64,000 bases of DNA from Clostridium transplantifaecale (GTDB taxonomy: Bacteria > Bacillota > Clostridia > Lachnospirales > Lachnospiraceae). Within the stretch, counting starts at the first letter, position 1; each line of letters starts with the position of its first letter. The position numbers were made by a program, and so were the translations under genes. The stretch covers positions 682,001 through 746,000 of the forward strand of contig NZ_UYZY01000002.1 in assembly GCF_900626075.1 (NCBI RefSeq). The letters are read 5' to 3'. The notes beneath the pieces were generated by a model. The model made no database searches. It saw only the letters and a list, made by a program, of their open reading frames with translations, and was not told the origin of the DNA. Below, piece by piece: positions 52,880 to 61,808 of this stretch.

Positions 52880-54946
52880 ATGACAGCATATATAGAAAAA
52901 TTGCTGGAACGTTTTATCGTAGAAAAGGATCAGAAAAAATACCGCGACACTCCGGAAGACCCGAGGGCCCTTGCAGCCGGTTTTGAGGAGGAAGGACTCC
53001 CGGATCTGGAACGGGCGGTGAGAAGACTGGCCTTTATGCTGAAAGAAGAACGTCCGGTCGTATATCCCGATGAAAAAATCGTCCTGCTCCGCACAAGAAC
53101 CACAGTGCCGGAAATCTTTACGGAACGGGAATATGAAGAGATAAAAAAAGAGCATTATATCCACGAGCAGGGTAAGGTGTGCAACATTAACCCCTCATAC
53201 AGCATGCTGATTGACGCCGGCTTCGACAAAAAACGGGAGGAAATCAGGGAGGCTCTGGGCGAACCGGCAATTTCACAGGAGAAAAAAGAATATCTGGATG
53301 CGCTGATGACCGTTCTTGACCTGATCGAAGAATTTGCAGGGCGGTACAGGGAAGAGGCCGAGCGCGTCGGAAACATAGAAGCGGCAAAGGTATTTGAAAG
53401 AATCCCGTCCAAAGGGGCGGAAAATTTCAGGGAAGCGCTCCAGTTTCTCCGCCTGATCCATTACTGCCTGTGGTGCAGTTTTAACTATCACAATACCTTT
53501 GGCCGGTTTGACCAGTACATGTATCCTTATTTTAAAAAAGATATGGAGAGCGGGCTGATTAACAGGGAGCAGGCCCTTGAGCTGGTGGAGGAATTCTTTA
53601 TTTCCTGTAATAAGGACAGCGATCTCTATACGGGGATGCAGCAGGGGGACAACGGACAGAGTATTGTTCTTGGAGGATTGAATCCGGACGGCACGGAGAG
53701 CTATAATGAACTTTCGGATCTCTGCCTTCAGGCCAGCCTGGAACTGAAATTGATCGACCCTAAAATCAATCTCAGGGTAAATAAGAACACGCCACTAGAT
53801 ATGTACGAAAAAGGCACCCGCCTGACCAAACAGGGGCTGGGATTTCCGCAGTATGCCAATGACGATGTGATTGTGCCTGCCCTGAAACGCTGGGGATATG
53901 AGGAGGAGGACGCTTATAATTACGTGGTGGCCGCCTGCTGGGAATTTATTATACCGGGAACCGGAATGGATATTCCCAATATTAACGGCCTGTCCTTTGC
54001 CCATGCAGTGATTTCCAGCATGGAAAAACTGCCGGAATGCAGTACATTTGAGGAATTCATGGAGCTTGTAAGGGAGAAAATCATGGCTCAGGCGGACGAA
54101 CTGATCGCCGGGGTTAAGAATGTTTATATGGAGCCTGCGCCGCTTATGAGCCTGATGATGAAGGACTGCATCAGCACGGGCCGCGATGTGTCGGAGGGTA
54201 ATAAGTACAACAACTACGGCTTCCACGGCACCGGCCTCTCCACTGCGGTGGATTCTCTGGCCGCCATCAGGAAGTACGTGTTCGAAGAGCGGAAATTTAC
54301 AGCGAATGAGCTTAATGAGATGCTGGCTGTTGACTTTAAGGGATATGAGAGGGTGCAGAATATGCTGCGCTATGAGGCTCCGAAGATGGGCAATGACGAT
54401 GACCGGGTGGACGGTCTCGCCGTGACGCTTCTGGACTGGTTCGCCGATTCCCTGGAAGGGAAAAAGAACGACAGGGGCGGCATTTTCCGGGCAGGAACCG
54501 GTTCGGCCATGTACTATATCTGGCATGCAAAGGACGAGGTGACAACTCCCGACGGAAGAAAGAAAGGGGAATCCCTGGCCTGCAACTACTCGCCAAGCCT
54601 GTTTACCCGTCTGGACGGTCCGGTATCCATTATTAAATCCTTCGCCAAACCGCACCTGGTACGGGTTGCCAACGGCGGACCGTTGACTATAGAGCTTCAT
54701 GATACGCTGTTCCGTAACGACGACAGCATCCGCAAGGTTGCCATGTTTGTAAAGAGCTTCATGGACATGGGAGGCCACCAGATGCAGATCAATGCGGTCA
54801 ACCGCGACAAGATGGTGGACGCTAAAAAACATCCCGAAAATTACAGAAACCTGATTGTCAGGGTCTGGGGCTGGAGCGGATATTTTGTGGAGCTGGATGA
54901 GGTTTACCAGGATCACATTATAGAGCGTATGGAACTTTCGATGTAA
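52880..54946 (+). CDS. Glycyl-radical enzyme of unassigned substrate
   Basis: A 688-residue PFL-like enzyme. The catalytic Cys353 is in AACWEFIIPG (Cys then Glu355, the C-x-E of dehydratase/lyase-type members), and the glycyl-radical loop near the C-terminus is RVWGWSGYF with Gly664. The upstream barrel motif FGRFDQYMYPYF is present. It is about 100-150 residues shorter than the known dehydratases, decarboxylases and sulfite-lyases, and the usual GCVE around the Cys is replaced by ACWE. It is not pyruvate formate-lyase, which has two adjacent Cys. It likely acts on the compound brought in by the ABC transporter of this operon. TTAGGAGG precedes the ATG. Confidence 0.85.
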   Translation: MTAYIEKLLERFIVEKDQKKYRDTPEDPRALAAGFEEEGLPDLERAVRRLAFMLKEERPVVYPDEKIVLLRTRTTVPEIFTEREYEEIKKEHYIHEQGKVCNINPSYSMLIDAGFDKKREEIREALGEPAISQEKKEYLDALMTVLDLIEEFAGRYREEAERVGNIEAAKVFERIPSKGAENFREALQFLRLIHYCLWCSFNYHNTFGRFDQYMYPYFKKDMESGLINREQALELVEEFFISCNKDSDLYTGMQQGDNGQSIVLGGLNPDGTESYNELSDLCLQASLELKLIDPKINLRVNKNTPLDMYEKGTRLTKQGLGFPQYANDDVIVPALKRWGYEEEDAYNYVVAACWEFIIPGTGMDIPNINGLSFAHAVISSMEKLPECSTFEEFMELVREKIMAQADELIAGVKNVYMEPAPLMSLMMKDCISTGRDVSEGNKYNNYGFHGTGLSTAVDSLAAIRKYVFEERKFTANELNEMLAVDFKGYERVQNMLRYEAPKMGNDDDRVDGLAVTLLDWFADSLEGKKNDRGGIFRAGTGSAMYYIWHAKDEVTTPDGRKKGESLACNYSPSLFTRLDGPVSIIKSFAKPHLVRVANGGPLTIELHDTLFRNDDSIRKVAMFVKSFMDMGGHQMQINAVNRDKMVDAKKHPENYRNLIVRVWGWSGYFVELDEVYQDHIIERMELSM

Positions 54947-54951
54947 ATTAG

Positions 54952-55017
54952 AAAAGGTTATCACCCCATAGATTAGGAGTATGCAAAATTAATTCATCTA
55001 TGGGGAAACAGCCTTTT
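54952..55017. terminator. Bidirectional terminator after glycyl-radical operon
   Basis: CCCCATAGAT (54964-54973) pairs with ATCTATGGGG (54996-55005), with outer AAAAGG (54952-54957) and CCTTTT (55012-55017). It separates the operon from the convergent BlaR-like gene. Confidence 0.85.
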
Positions 55018-55071
55018 ATATCTGAATATAGAAAATAGATGGGGAGAATTCAACACTATCGTATAATATAA

Positions 55072-56409
55072 TCAATGAGGACATACTTGATATGTAACAG
55101 TATTAGTCAAAGATCCTTTTACAAGTTTACCACATTTACTACATCTTTTTGCATTATAATATTTTACAACACATCCACCATCCGATTTCTTTGAGTGACT
55201 GGTATAACTTCCAGGTACATATGCATGCTCACAATTCGCTTTAGGAGTTATGGTATCGCTTTGTAAATCATAGGTCATGCCATTACTATTCGTAAATTGC
55301 TCATCAAATAAAATGGGTTCGGAGGAAAAGGGAGCAGTAGCGCCAATTGGATTGAAGATAATAGTTTCATCAGGTGTGATATGCACTAATTCATCATTGT
55401 CTTCCACTACTTCGTATTTTTTGGGGGTCTGATAGGCAAATGTTGGGACGCTGCTGCAAAAAACTATAAATAAAGCTAGGAGAGTTGATATAATTTTATG
55501 TTTTGGTGATGATTTTTTTGATTTCATAATAAAAGTAATCCTTTCTTTAAAGTCTTTATGTGTACGATTTTCTTTACTAGAGCAAAACATTGATGTATAG
55601 ATACCAGCGTCTTCTTTATAGGAAGATGCCATCTCAAGAATAAGACTGCCGTAAATTTTTCTGGTCGCTGAAGGTTTTGTTTGTATAACTTCTTCATCAC
55701 AGGCTAGTTCTGTTGTTTTTTCAAGATAATAATCTAATAGATAAAAGATAGGATTAAACCAGTAAAAACCAACAGCGAGTGGACGGATAAATTTATATAA
55801 GTTATCATAATTCTTAATATGGCAAAGCTCATGGTGGATAATCAGCTCCATTTTATCAAGCTCTATATTATCAGGTAAGACAACTACAGGTGACCATACT
55901 CCTATGGTAAAAGGCGGAATTTCAGGCGGACAGATATAGAGTCGTACCGAACGCCTTATTTTAAGAGAGGTTCGATATTGTTCGACTGTTTTTAAAATTT
56001 CTGGGGTAGAAACACTTTGCATAGAACTCAGCACTGTTTTTTTTTGTAAAAAATAACGTGAAGAGCGCAAGCAAAAAACAATTATACCTATAGAGAGCCA
56101 AACAGTGAAAATAGCCAATTCATACCGGAGAGAAACACTAATTTGTATTTCCGTTGGGGCAACAATAATGAACTGTTTGTGGCCGTCCAATGTTAGAGCG
56201 ATATTTTCAGAAAATGGAAATAGCTTAAAAAGAGCAGCCTCTATAGCCGTTCGAATATAGGCAAGGGGTATAATAGAAAGAAGAAGGGAAATTTTCAAAA
56301 TTCTACATTTCCAACGGGCACTAAGCATTTTTCCATACAAGTAATCAACTAATAGAAATAAGCAGAATAAAAAGTTGCTGGAGAGCATCATTGTGGATAA
56401 AAGCCTCAT
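55072..56409 (-). CDS. BlaR1-like M56 metalloprotease with Cys/His-rich sensor tail
   Basis: A 445-residue membrane protein. Four N-terminal helices (about 10-125) embed an M56 zinc peptidase with HHELCHIKN (HExxH, about residue 200) and a downstream ELACDE. A fourth membrane segment (about 300, STLLALFIVFCSSV) precedes a roughly 130-residue outer tail that is not a penicillin-binding sensor. It instead carries Cys/His pairs (CEHAY, then GGCVVKYY, RCSKCGKL and VCPH). BlaR1/MecR1 proteins have about 580-600 residues with a penicillin-binding end, so this one senses something else. It lies 9 bp after the blaI-like gene. Its AT-richness contrasts with its neighbours. Confidence 0.87.
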   Translation of the reverse strand: MRLLSTMMLSSNFLFCLFLLVDYLYGKMLSARWKCRILKISLLLSIIPLAYIRTAIEAALFKLFPFSENIALTLDGHKQFIIVAPTEIQISVSLRYELAIFTVWLSIGIIVFCLRSSRYFLQKKTVLSSMQSVSTPEILKTVEQYRTSLKIRRSVRLYICPPEIPPFTIGVWSPVVVLPDNIELDKMELIIHHELCHIKNYDNLYKFIRPLAVGFYWFNPIFYLLDYYLEKTTELACDEEVIQTKPSATRKIYGSLILEMASSYKEDAGIYTSMFCSSKENRTHKDFKERITFIMKSKKSSPKHKIISTLLALFIVFCSSVPTFAYQTPKKYEVVEDNDELVHITPDETIIFNPIGATAPFSSEPILFDEQFTNSNGMTYDLQSDTITPKANCEHAYVPGSYTSHSKKSDGGCVVKYYNAKRCSKCGKLVKGSLTNTVTYQVCPH

Positions 56410-56418
56410 AAAATCGCC

Positions 56419-56787
56419 TCATTCACTTTCTATTATGTCATCTAAATATTCTTTTAATTCATTCACATATTTTGGGTCTAGTGTATTTTTACCAGTTAAT
56501 GCGGACATAAAATTTTTGACAGATCCGCTATAAAATGTCTCTACTAACTCTTTTGCTTTCAAAGAATCAAATTCTTCTTTAGTAAAATTATAAATGTAAC
56601 TTCGTCCATTCTTTACGACAAATCCTTTCCCAAGTAACCGTGATAAAAAGGTATTAACAGTCTGTCTTTTCCAATCTTTACCTTGTTTATGAAAGTGACT
56701 TACAAGTTCACTACAGGTGGTCCATTTTTTATTTTCCCATAAAACTGTTAGAATTTCTTCTTCGGCTGGAGATAAGCTATATTTCAT
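56419..56787 (-). CDS. BlaI/MecI-family repressor
   Basis: A 122-residue winged-helix repressor. The start SLSPAEEEILTVLWENKKWT and the KDWKRQTVNTFLSRLLGKGFVV block are standard for BlaI/MecI. The C-terminal helical part (about 75-122) is where BlaR-type proteases cut such repressors. It heads the leftward unit with the M56 gene. It should bind the two TACTAC/GTAGTC dyads at 56827-56930, shutting off itself and the divergent secreted-protein gene until the protease cleaves it. Confidence 0.92.
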   Translation of the reverse strand: MKYSLSPAEEEILTVLWENKKWTTCSELVSHFHKQGKDWKRQTVNTFLSRLLGKGFVVKNGRSYIYNFTKEEFDSLKAKELVETFYSGSVKNFMSALTGKNTLDPKYVNELKEYLDDIIESE

Positions 56788-56822
56788 TTATATTATCCTT
56801 TTTAGTCCATTATTTAATTTAA

Positions 56823-56930
56823 ATAATACTACAATACAGTAGTCGTGTCAAGAAAAATAAATTCATAGAGATAATTGACATATGGTTATTAAAGGAGTAT
56901 TATAATAAAACAGACTACAGACGTGTAGTC
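56823..56930. promoter_or_regulatory. Divergent promoters with two BlaI-type operators
   Basis: Leftward promoter: TTGACA (minus strand, 56846-56851) and TATTAT (56823-56828), 17 bp apart, with operator TACTACAATACAGTAGTC (56827-56844) filling the spacer. Rightward promoter: TTGACA (56875-56880) and TATTAT (56898-56903), 17 bp apart, with operator GACTACAGACGTGTAGTC (56913-56930) at the start point. The operators match the GACTACA-N-TGTAGTC pattern known for BlaI/MecI boxes. Confidence 0.9.
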
Positions 56931-57022
56931 GAATTCCCGGGAGAGATAAATGAAAATAATTTTTGTAATCGCATCCAGAGGAGGTGGAGTATTTAAAATA
57001 CTGATTAAATTGGAGGGAAACG

Positions 57023-57214
57023 ATGAAAAAAAAGGTGGGATTTATTGTTTATGGCCTAACTTATATTTTTATTTTGCTAAATATTAATAGTATTATTTTT
57101 AATATGAAAAATTATTCAAAATATTCTCTTCTTTTAATTGTTTTTGATGTATTAGCTATTATTAATTTGATTTATTTATTTTGCAAATATAAGAAAAATG
57201 GAGGATTCAAATGA
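57023..57214 (+). CDS. Two-helix membrane peptide (possible immunity protein)
   Basis: A 63-residue protein with two membrane helices (VGFIVYGLTYIFILLNINSIIF and YSLLLIVFDVLAIINLIYLF) and basic ends. GGAGGGAAACG precedes its ATG and its stop overlaps the next gene's start (ATGA), so the two are coupled. A small membrane protein coupled to a secreted protein is the plan of bacteriocin immunity genes; the role is inferred. It is under the BlaI-type operator. Confidence 0.7.
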   Translation: MKKKVGFIVYGLTYIFILLNINSIIFNMKNYSKYSLLLIVFDVLAIINLIYLFCKYKKNGGFK

Positions 57215-57828
57215 AAAAAAAGAATTTAATAACTGGTCTGTTGTGTTTAACAATATCGATAAATTCATTAATTCCGACACTTGCTTCGCCGTATGAAAAT
57301 ACTAATTTAAGCAAGAACAGCCAGGTGACCTCAAAGAATTATGAGGTGTATTCTGATGATGGATCGCTTGAAGCAGTAATAACTTTTAATGATGAATACA
57401 CTTATGCAACTATTAATGATATTATTAATAATAGGGTAGATATACTTACAAAGGATAATAATGGTAACGTTTACATTAATGGGCAACAAGTTGCAACAGG
57501 ACAAAGTAATATAGCTGAATCGCCTACACCGCTTGCAATCGATTATACTTATTCAGGTACAAGCGAACTGAATTTAAATGCGGAAATGTCAAAAGCTCAA
57601 ATGCTAGCAGCTATTACGTCTCTGATTCCCTATTGGCCAACCTCAGGCGCATCAAATGCAGCAAGATATTGTTACGAAGCGGCACAAAAATATGGTGGCA
57701 CAATGACTTTATATTGTCAGTTATGGGTGAATTATGATTACAAAAAGTTTAAAAGCCATAACTGGATTTATAGTGACAATCTTGCTATGACAATTAAAAC
57801 GTGGGATTTCAATGGTAGTATGCGATAA
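57211..57828 (+). CDS. Secreted 205-residue protein under BlaRI-type control
   Basis: A signal peptide (residues 1 to about 25, ending TLASPYE) is followed by a mature part of about 180 residues with no domain I recognise. The first half is rich in Asn, Asp and Thr strands (YEVYSDDGSLEAVITFNDEY). The second half has a helix (EMSKAQMLAAITSLIPYWP), two cysteines (ARYCYEAA and LYCQLW) able to form a disulfide, and an aromatic tail ending KTWDFNGSMR. It could be an antimicrobial protein, a cell-wall-acting protein or a ligand for the sensor. Regulation by the BlaI/BlaR-like pair suggests it is made on envelope stress or in response to competitors. Confidence 0.75.
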   Translation: MKKKNLITGLLCLTISINSLIPTLASPYENTNLSKNSQVTSKNYEVYSDDGSLEAVITFNDEYTYATINDIINNRVDILTKDNNGNVYINGQQVATGQSNIAESPTPLAIDYTYSGTSELNLNAEMSKAQMLAAITSLIPYWPTSGASNAARYCYEAAQKYGGTMTLYCQLWVNYDYKKFKSHNWIYSDNLAMTIKTWDFNGSMR

Positions 57829-57950
57829 CTGAAATATTACGGGAGAGTGTTAGACAGAATTAAAAAACTGTGATACATGATATTTGTCTTGATTAATTAT
57901 AGAAAACTAACAGGATTGTCATAAAATAGGAATTTATAAGACATGATCAT

Positions 57951-57998
57951 AAAAAGCAAATTCAGATAGAAATAAGATTCCGTCTGAGTTTGCTTTTT
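57951..57998 (+). terminator. Terminator after secreted-protein operon
   Basis: AAAAAGCAAATTCAGA (57951-57966) pairs with TCTGAGTTTGCTTTTT (57983-57998) with one G-U pair, and more T follows. Confidence 0.9.
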
Positions 57999-58036
57999 TT
58001 GCTTTAGTATATAAAAGGAATAGAACAGTAAATTAA

Positions 58037-61000
58037 TTAAGGCGATGTCTTATACGGGGTGATATCATGACAGGAAAGCAGGCAGGCATCTTCGGACTCC
58101 CAATGGATAAAGGAGGCGTCCGCCAGTGACCAGACATTGAGCAGCGGGTTGAAAACTTCCATCGTACGGTTGATCGCCGTACGAATATTATGGGCCGGAC
58201 AGCGTTTGCACGGTTCCTTAAGGTTAAAAAATGCCTTATAGCAGGGAATTCCCAGCGCAGCGTCAGGGGCAATTGCATAGGTCTTCGCGTTGATGTACTT
58301 AAGCGCATAGGTATCAGGATCGATCACATAGATCCAGGAATTCTGGTTATCGAGCACCATCTGGAGGTTTTCAGCCATAGACACCGCCCGGTCCTGGGCG
58401 CGCATTTTTAACAGGAAGGTGGATAAAAGCTCTGAAATAAAGGTCAGAGCATCTATCTGCGCCTGTGTCCAAATCCTTTTTTCACTGCAGTCGTCAAAGC
58501 CCACAAAACCCGCAAAATGGCCGTCATTGCGGATTGCGCACTGCAGCAGGGATTGGATTCCCTGGGTGTCCAGCATCCCAAAAAGCCTGTGCGGCAGGAC
58601 CGAAACATCGGGACAGTAAAAAACGCCGTTCTCATTAAAGAGATCACTGTACTTGCCGTCCAGATAGGAGTCATAGACAACATGCTGCAGATTCGCGATC
58701 TCGGGAGAGATCCCTTCATTGCACCATTCAAAGGTATTAGCGCAGCAGAAACCGTCACCGAATTCCTCGAAAATATAGACACGGCTGACATTATATTTGC
58801 GTCCCACCATTTCGAGGATAGAATAGATCGCCATCTCCAGGTCCCCGGCGGCATAGAGCATTTTAAATGCCTGCTGGATAATGCCGTATGTGACCAGATT
58901 TGGGGAGTCGTCCGACTCGATCCGGGTGCTGGCCGTCATGCCCTGTCCCGAGTTACGAAGGAATGCGTTTGTAACAACCGATTTGTCAAACATGGAAAAA
59001 CGGTCTTTCCCCTGCAGTTTGGCATGGTAAAGCGCCTGGTCGCAGGCCTGGAAGAGCGTCTGGTAATCTGTGCCGTCATCCGGAAAACAGGAGATGCCGA
59101 TGCTGCAGGAAAGGCGGGTATCCTGCAGTTCCTCGGTGAGGCAGTTGTGAAAGGCCTCGATGACTCTCCGGGCGCGCGCCTGTATGGCCGGGACGTCGGC
59201 AAAGTTGTAGACAAACACGAGGAATTCATCTCCGCCAATCCGGGCCACGATATCTTTTGAACGGAACAGACGCAGGAGCTGGGAGGAGATTTCCGTCAGC
59301 ACGGCATCGCCAAACATGTGGCCGTAAGAATCATTAATCTGCTTGAAATTATCCAGATCAATAATCATCATGGCCGAGCGCTCCGCCTGGCTGTGGTTAT
59401 CCAGAAGGTACTGTATTTTACGCCAGCCGGCAGTCTTGTTATACAGTCCGGTCAGCGCATCCCGCTCCGCCTTATCGGTCAGTTCCTGTGTACGGCGTTT
59501 TTCGGCATCGATATCGAGTATCACTCCGACCGCTTTAATGGGAGCGCCGGAGCGGTCGAACTGGGCGGTCGCGCGCACACGGCACCAGATATAGCGGCCT
59601 GCCGAGTTGGCAATGCGCAGCTCTTCCTCGCCGTAGGGGCTGCCGGTTTCAATATTGTTAAGCAGAGCAAGGAACTTGGGAATATCGTCCGGAAAAAAGT
59701 GGGAGGCCTGCGGAATCTGTGTGCGGACGCTCTCGGCAGCCGGTTTATAGCCAAATTTTTTCTCCCAGTTGGGGGAATAGTTAATGGTGTTTCCTGTGAT
59801 GTCCCATTCAAAAATAATGTCATTGGTCTGATCGAGGATAATCTGATGACGTTCCATGGTCAGCCGGAGCGCCTCCTGGGCCTGCATTACCTGGGTCATA
59901 TCGGTGAGGACGCAGTTTAAGTATTCCGTTCCGTCTTCGTCGACGGACAGGCGGCATTTATCTAAAACCCAGATAATGCGGCCGTCCTTTGCCGTGACAC
60001 GGTATTCAAGTTCAATAGACTGTCCGGCCAGGAGCTGTTCTTTAAAACGAGTTGCTACCGATTCCCTGTCGTCGGGATGGATCATGGCAACATAGCGGCT
60101 GTGGAACCGTTCGCGGATCTCTTCGCGCGTATATCCCAGCAGATTCAGGAACCCCTGATTGACGTCACGTATCGTGAACCAGCGGTCGTTGACGCACTGG
60201 CTGATGGCGACCATCAGGTTCTGGATGGCGTCAATCTCCTTGGAGTTGTCTTTTTGACACGGCAGTTTTTGCGCCTCGAATTCAGTTTCCTTCCAGACAA
60301 TCAGGATTCTGTGGGAATGAGGAGACTGAATATTTACCCGGAGGATAACCGCATCGTACCAGAGATAAGTTCCGGTAGCGCGGTGGAGCACCCTGTATTT
60401 CCGGGTGCGTTTGAGCAGGCCGTTGTCCACGAAATCGTGTATGTATTCCGCACTTGAACCTGATACAATGTCTCTGTCGTCCGGATGCACGGATTTTTCG
60501 ATAAAGTTGTGGAGGGAGTCACGGTAATTGTCGCCGTGTCGCAGCGTGTCGAAGTCGTCGCTGGAAATGTACACCAGATGGTAGATTTCCGAGCTCAGAT
60601 CCACCTCCATGACCGTGGCGCCAAGGCAGCGCAGCAGGGCCGCGTACTTCATCTGGCCGAACTGCTGAGTATCCTGTTCCTCCGTCTGATGAAGCTGAGG
60701 CGGTGTCTCCAGCTTTTTTAAATCCATTTTAGGGGAATGGCCGTCGGCGTAGCTGTGTGTCAGCTCTACAAACTGTTCCCTTGAACTTTTGAAGCACTCC
60801 AGCAGTTTGGGTGAAAATGCGCCGCATTCTCCGTTCAGAATCATCGTATACGCTTTTTCAGGCGTAAATGCCTTTTTGTATACGCGGTCGGTAGTCAGGG
60901 CGTCATAGGCATCGGCAATGCCGGCCGCCTGGGCGCAGATTGGGATACTGTCTCCCTTCAGCCCGTCGGGATACCCGCGGCCGTCCCAGCGTTCATGATG

Positions 61001-61792
61001 ATAGCGGCAGATTCTGTAGGCGTAACGCAGATATTCCTTGTCATCCATGCGATCGAGCCCCTCCAGTATTTCACAGCCCTTTTCGGAGTGGGTTTTCATG
61101 ATTGTAAATTCCTCTGCGGTGAGAGGCCCCGGTTTGTTTAAAATGGCGTCGGGAATTGATATTTTACCAATATCGTGAAGCGCCGATGCGCTGGCGATTA
61201 CATTGATAATGCGTTCATTTAACGAATATTCGGGATAGCTGCGCATGATGTTTTCAAGCAGTATTTTTGTGAACATACGGATACGCAGAATATGCTGTCC
61301 GGATTCCACATTCCGGTGTTCTACGACGGAGGAGAGAGCATCCATCAGGACATCCTGTGATTCGCGCAGCTTTATGGCCTGGCGTTCTACAAGATCTTCA
61401 AGGTGCTCTCTGTGAAGGTTCAGTTCTATGGCATTCTGTACCCGCCGCTTGACGACATGGGGTTCAAACGGCTTCATTACAATATCCGAGGCGCCGAGAT
61501 CAAAGGCGCGGACCTCGCTCTCCATAGAATCTTCTGCGGTGATGATAATGACAGGGATATTTTTTAAAAGACCGGCTCTGCCCATGTCGGCCATGACCTC
61601 AAAACCGTCTTTGACCGGCATGATAATGTCCAGCAGTAAGGCGGTGATGGAATCACGGTACTGGTGCAGCAGAAGCAGGGCCTGTTCCCCGTTTTCAGCC
61701 TCCAGAATATTGTAGTCCTTCTCAAACAGGTTCCGGAGGATGGCGCGGTTTATCTCTACATCATCCACAATTAAAAGTGTGTTACGGTTCAT
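58037..61792 (-). CDS. REC/HD-GYP/PAS/GGDEF/GAF signalling protein
   Basis: A 1251-residue cytoplasmic regulator holding both c-di-GMP-making and c-di-GMP-breaking domains. In order: receiver (1-120, VDDVEINRA, phospho-Asp in LLLDIIMPVKDG), HD-GYP (about 160-350, ALHDIGKISIPD and HHERWDGRGYPDGL intact), three PAS-type modules (about 380-790), GGDEF (about 805-960, RIGGDEFLVFV), a GAF domain resembling the one in the 1027-residue hybrid kinase (about 985-1140) and a last PAS-like segment with Cys (LKEPCKRCPAH). Domain limits are approximate. It is convergent with the secreted-protein operon and adjacent to the V-ATPase genes without sharing their function. Confidence 0.92.
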   Translation of the reverse strand: MNRNTLLIVDDVEINRAILRNLFEKDYNILEAENGEQALLLLHQYRDSITALLLDIIMPVKDGFEVMADMGRAGLLKNIPVIIITAEDSMESEVRAFDLGASDIVMKPFEPHVVKRRVQNAIELNLHREHLEDLVERQAIKLRESQDVLMDALSSVVEHRNVESGQHILRIRMFTKILLENIMRSYPEYSLNERIINVIASASALHDIGKISIPDAILNKPGPLTAEEFTIMKTHSEKGCEILEGLDRMDDKEYLRYAYRICRYHHERWDGRGYPDGLKGDSIPICAQAAGIADAYDALTTDRVYKKAFTPEKAYTMILNGECGAFSPKLLECFKSSREQFVELTHSYADGHSPKMDLKKLETPPQLHQTEEQDTQQFGQMKYAALLRCLGATVMEVDLSSEIYHLVYISSDDFDTLRHGDNYRDSLHNFIEKSVHPDDRDIVSGSSAEYIHDFVDNGLLKRTRKYRVLHRATGTYLWYDAVILRVNIQSPHSHRILIVWKETEFEAQKLPCQKDNSKEIDAIQNLMVAISQCVNDRWFTIRDVNQGFLNLLGYTREEIRERFHSRYVAMIHPDDRESVATRFKEQLLAGQSIELEYRVTAKDGRIIWVLDKCRLSVDEDGTEYLNCVLTDMTQVMQAQEALRLTMERHQIILDQTNDIIFEWDITGNTINYSPNWEKKFGYKPAAESVRTQIPQASHFFPDDIPKFLALLNNIETGSPYGEEELRIANSAGRYIWCRVRATAQFDRSGAPIKAVGVILDIDAEKRRTQELTDKAERDALTGLYNKTAGWRKIQYLLDNHSQAERSAMMIIDLDNFKQINDSYGHMFGDAVLTEISSQLLRLFRSKDIVARIGGDEFLVFVYNFADVPAIQARARRVIEAFHNCLTEELQDTRLSCSIGISCFPDDGTDYQTLFQACDQALYHAKLQGKDRFSMFDKSVVTNAFLRNSGQGMTASTRIESDDSPNLVTYGIIQQAFKMLYAAGDLEMAIYSILEMVGRKYNVSRVYIFEEFGDGFCCANTFEWCNEGISPEIANLQHVVYDSYLDGKYSDLFNENGVFYCPDVSVLPHRLFGMLDTQGIQSLLQCAIRNDGHFAGFVGFDDCSEKRIWTQAQIDALTFISELLSTFLLKMRAQDRAVSMAENLQMVLDNQNSWIYVIDPDTYALKYINAKTYAIAPDAALGIPCYKAFFNLKEPCKRCPAHNIRTAINRTMEVFNPLLNVWSLADASFIHWESEDACLLSCHDITPYKTSP

Positions 61793-61808
61793 ATGGAGTA
61801 TCTCCTCT

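Noticed and set aside
53795..54964. 389-codon minus-strand open frame
   Set aside because: It lies wholly antisense to the glycyl-radical enzyme, whose active-site motifs are unmistakable.
56951..57085. 44-codon frame starting MKIIFVIASRGGG
   Set aside because: It overlaps the well-signalled two-helix peptide gene in another frame and its codons look random.
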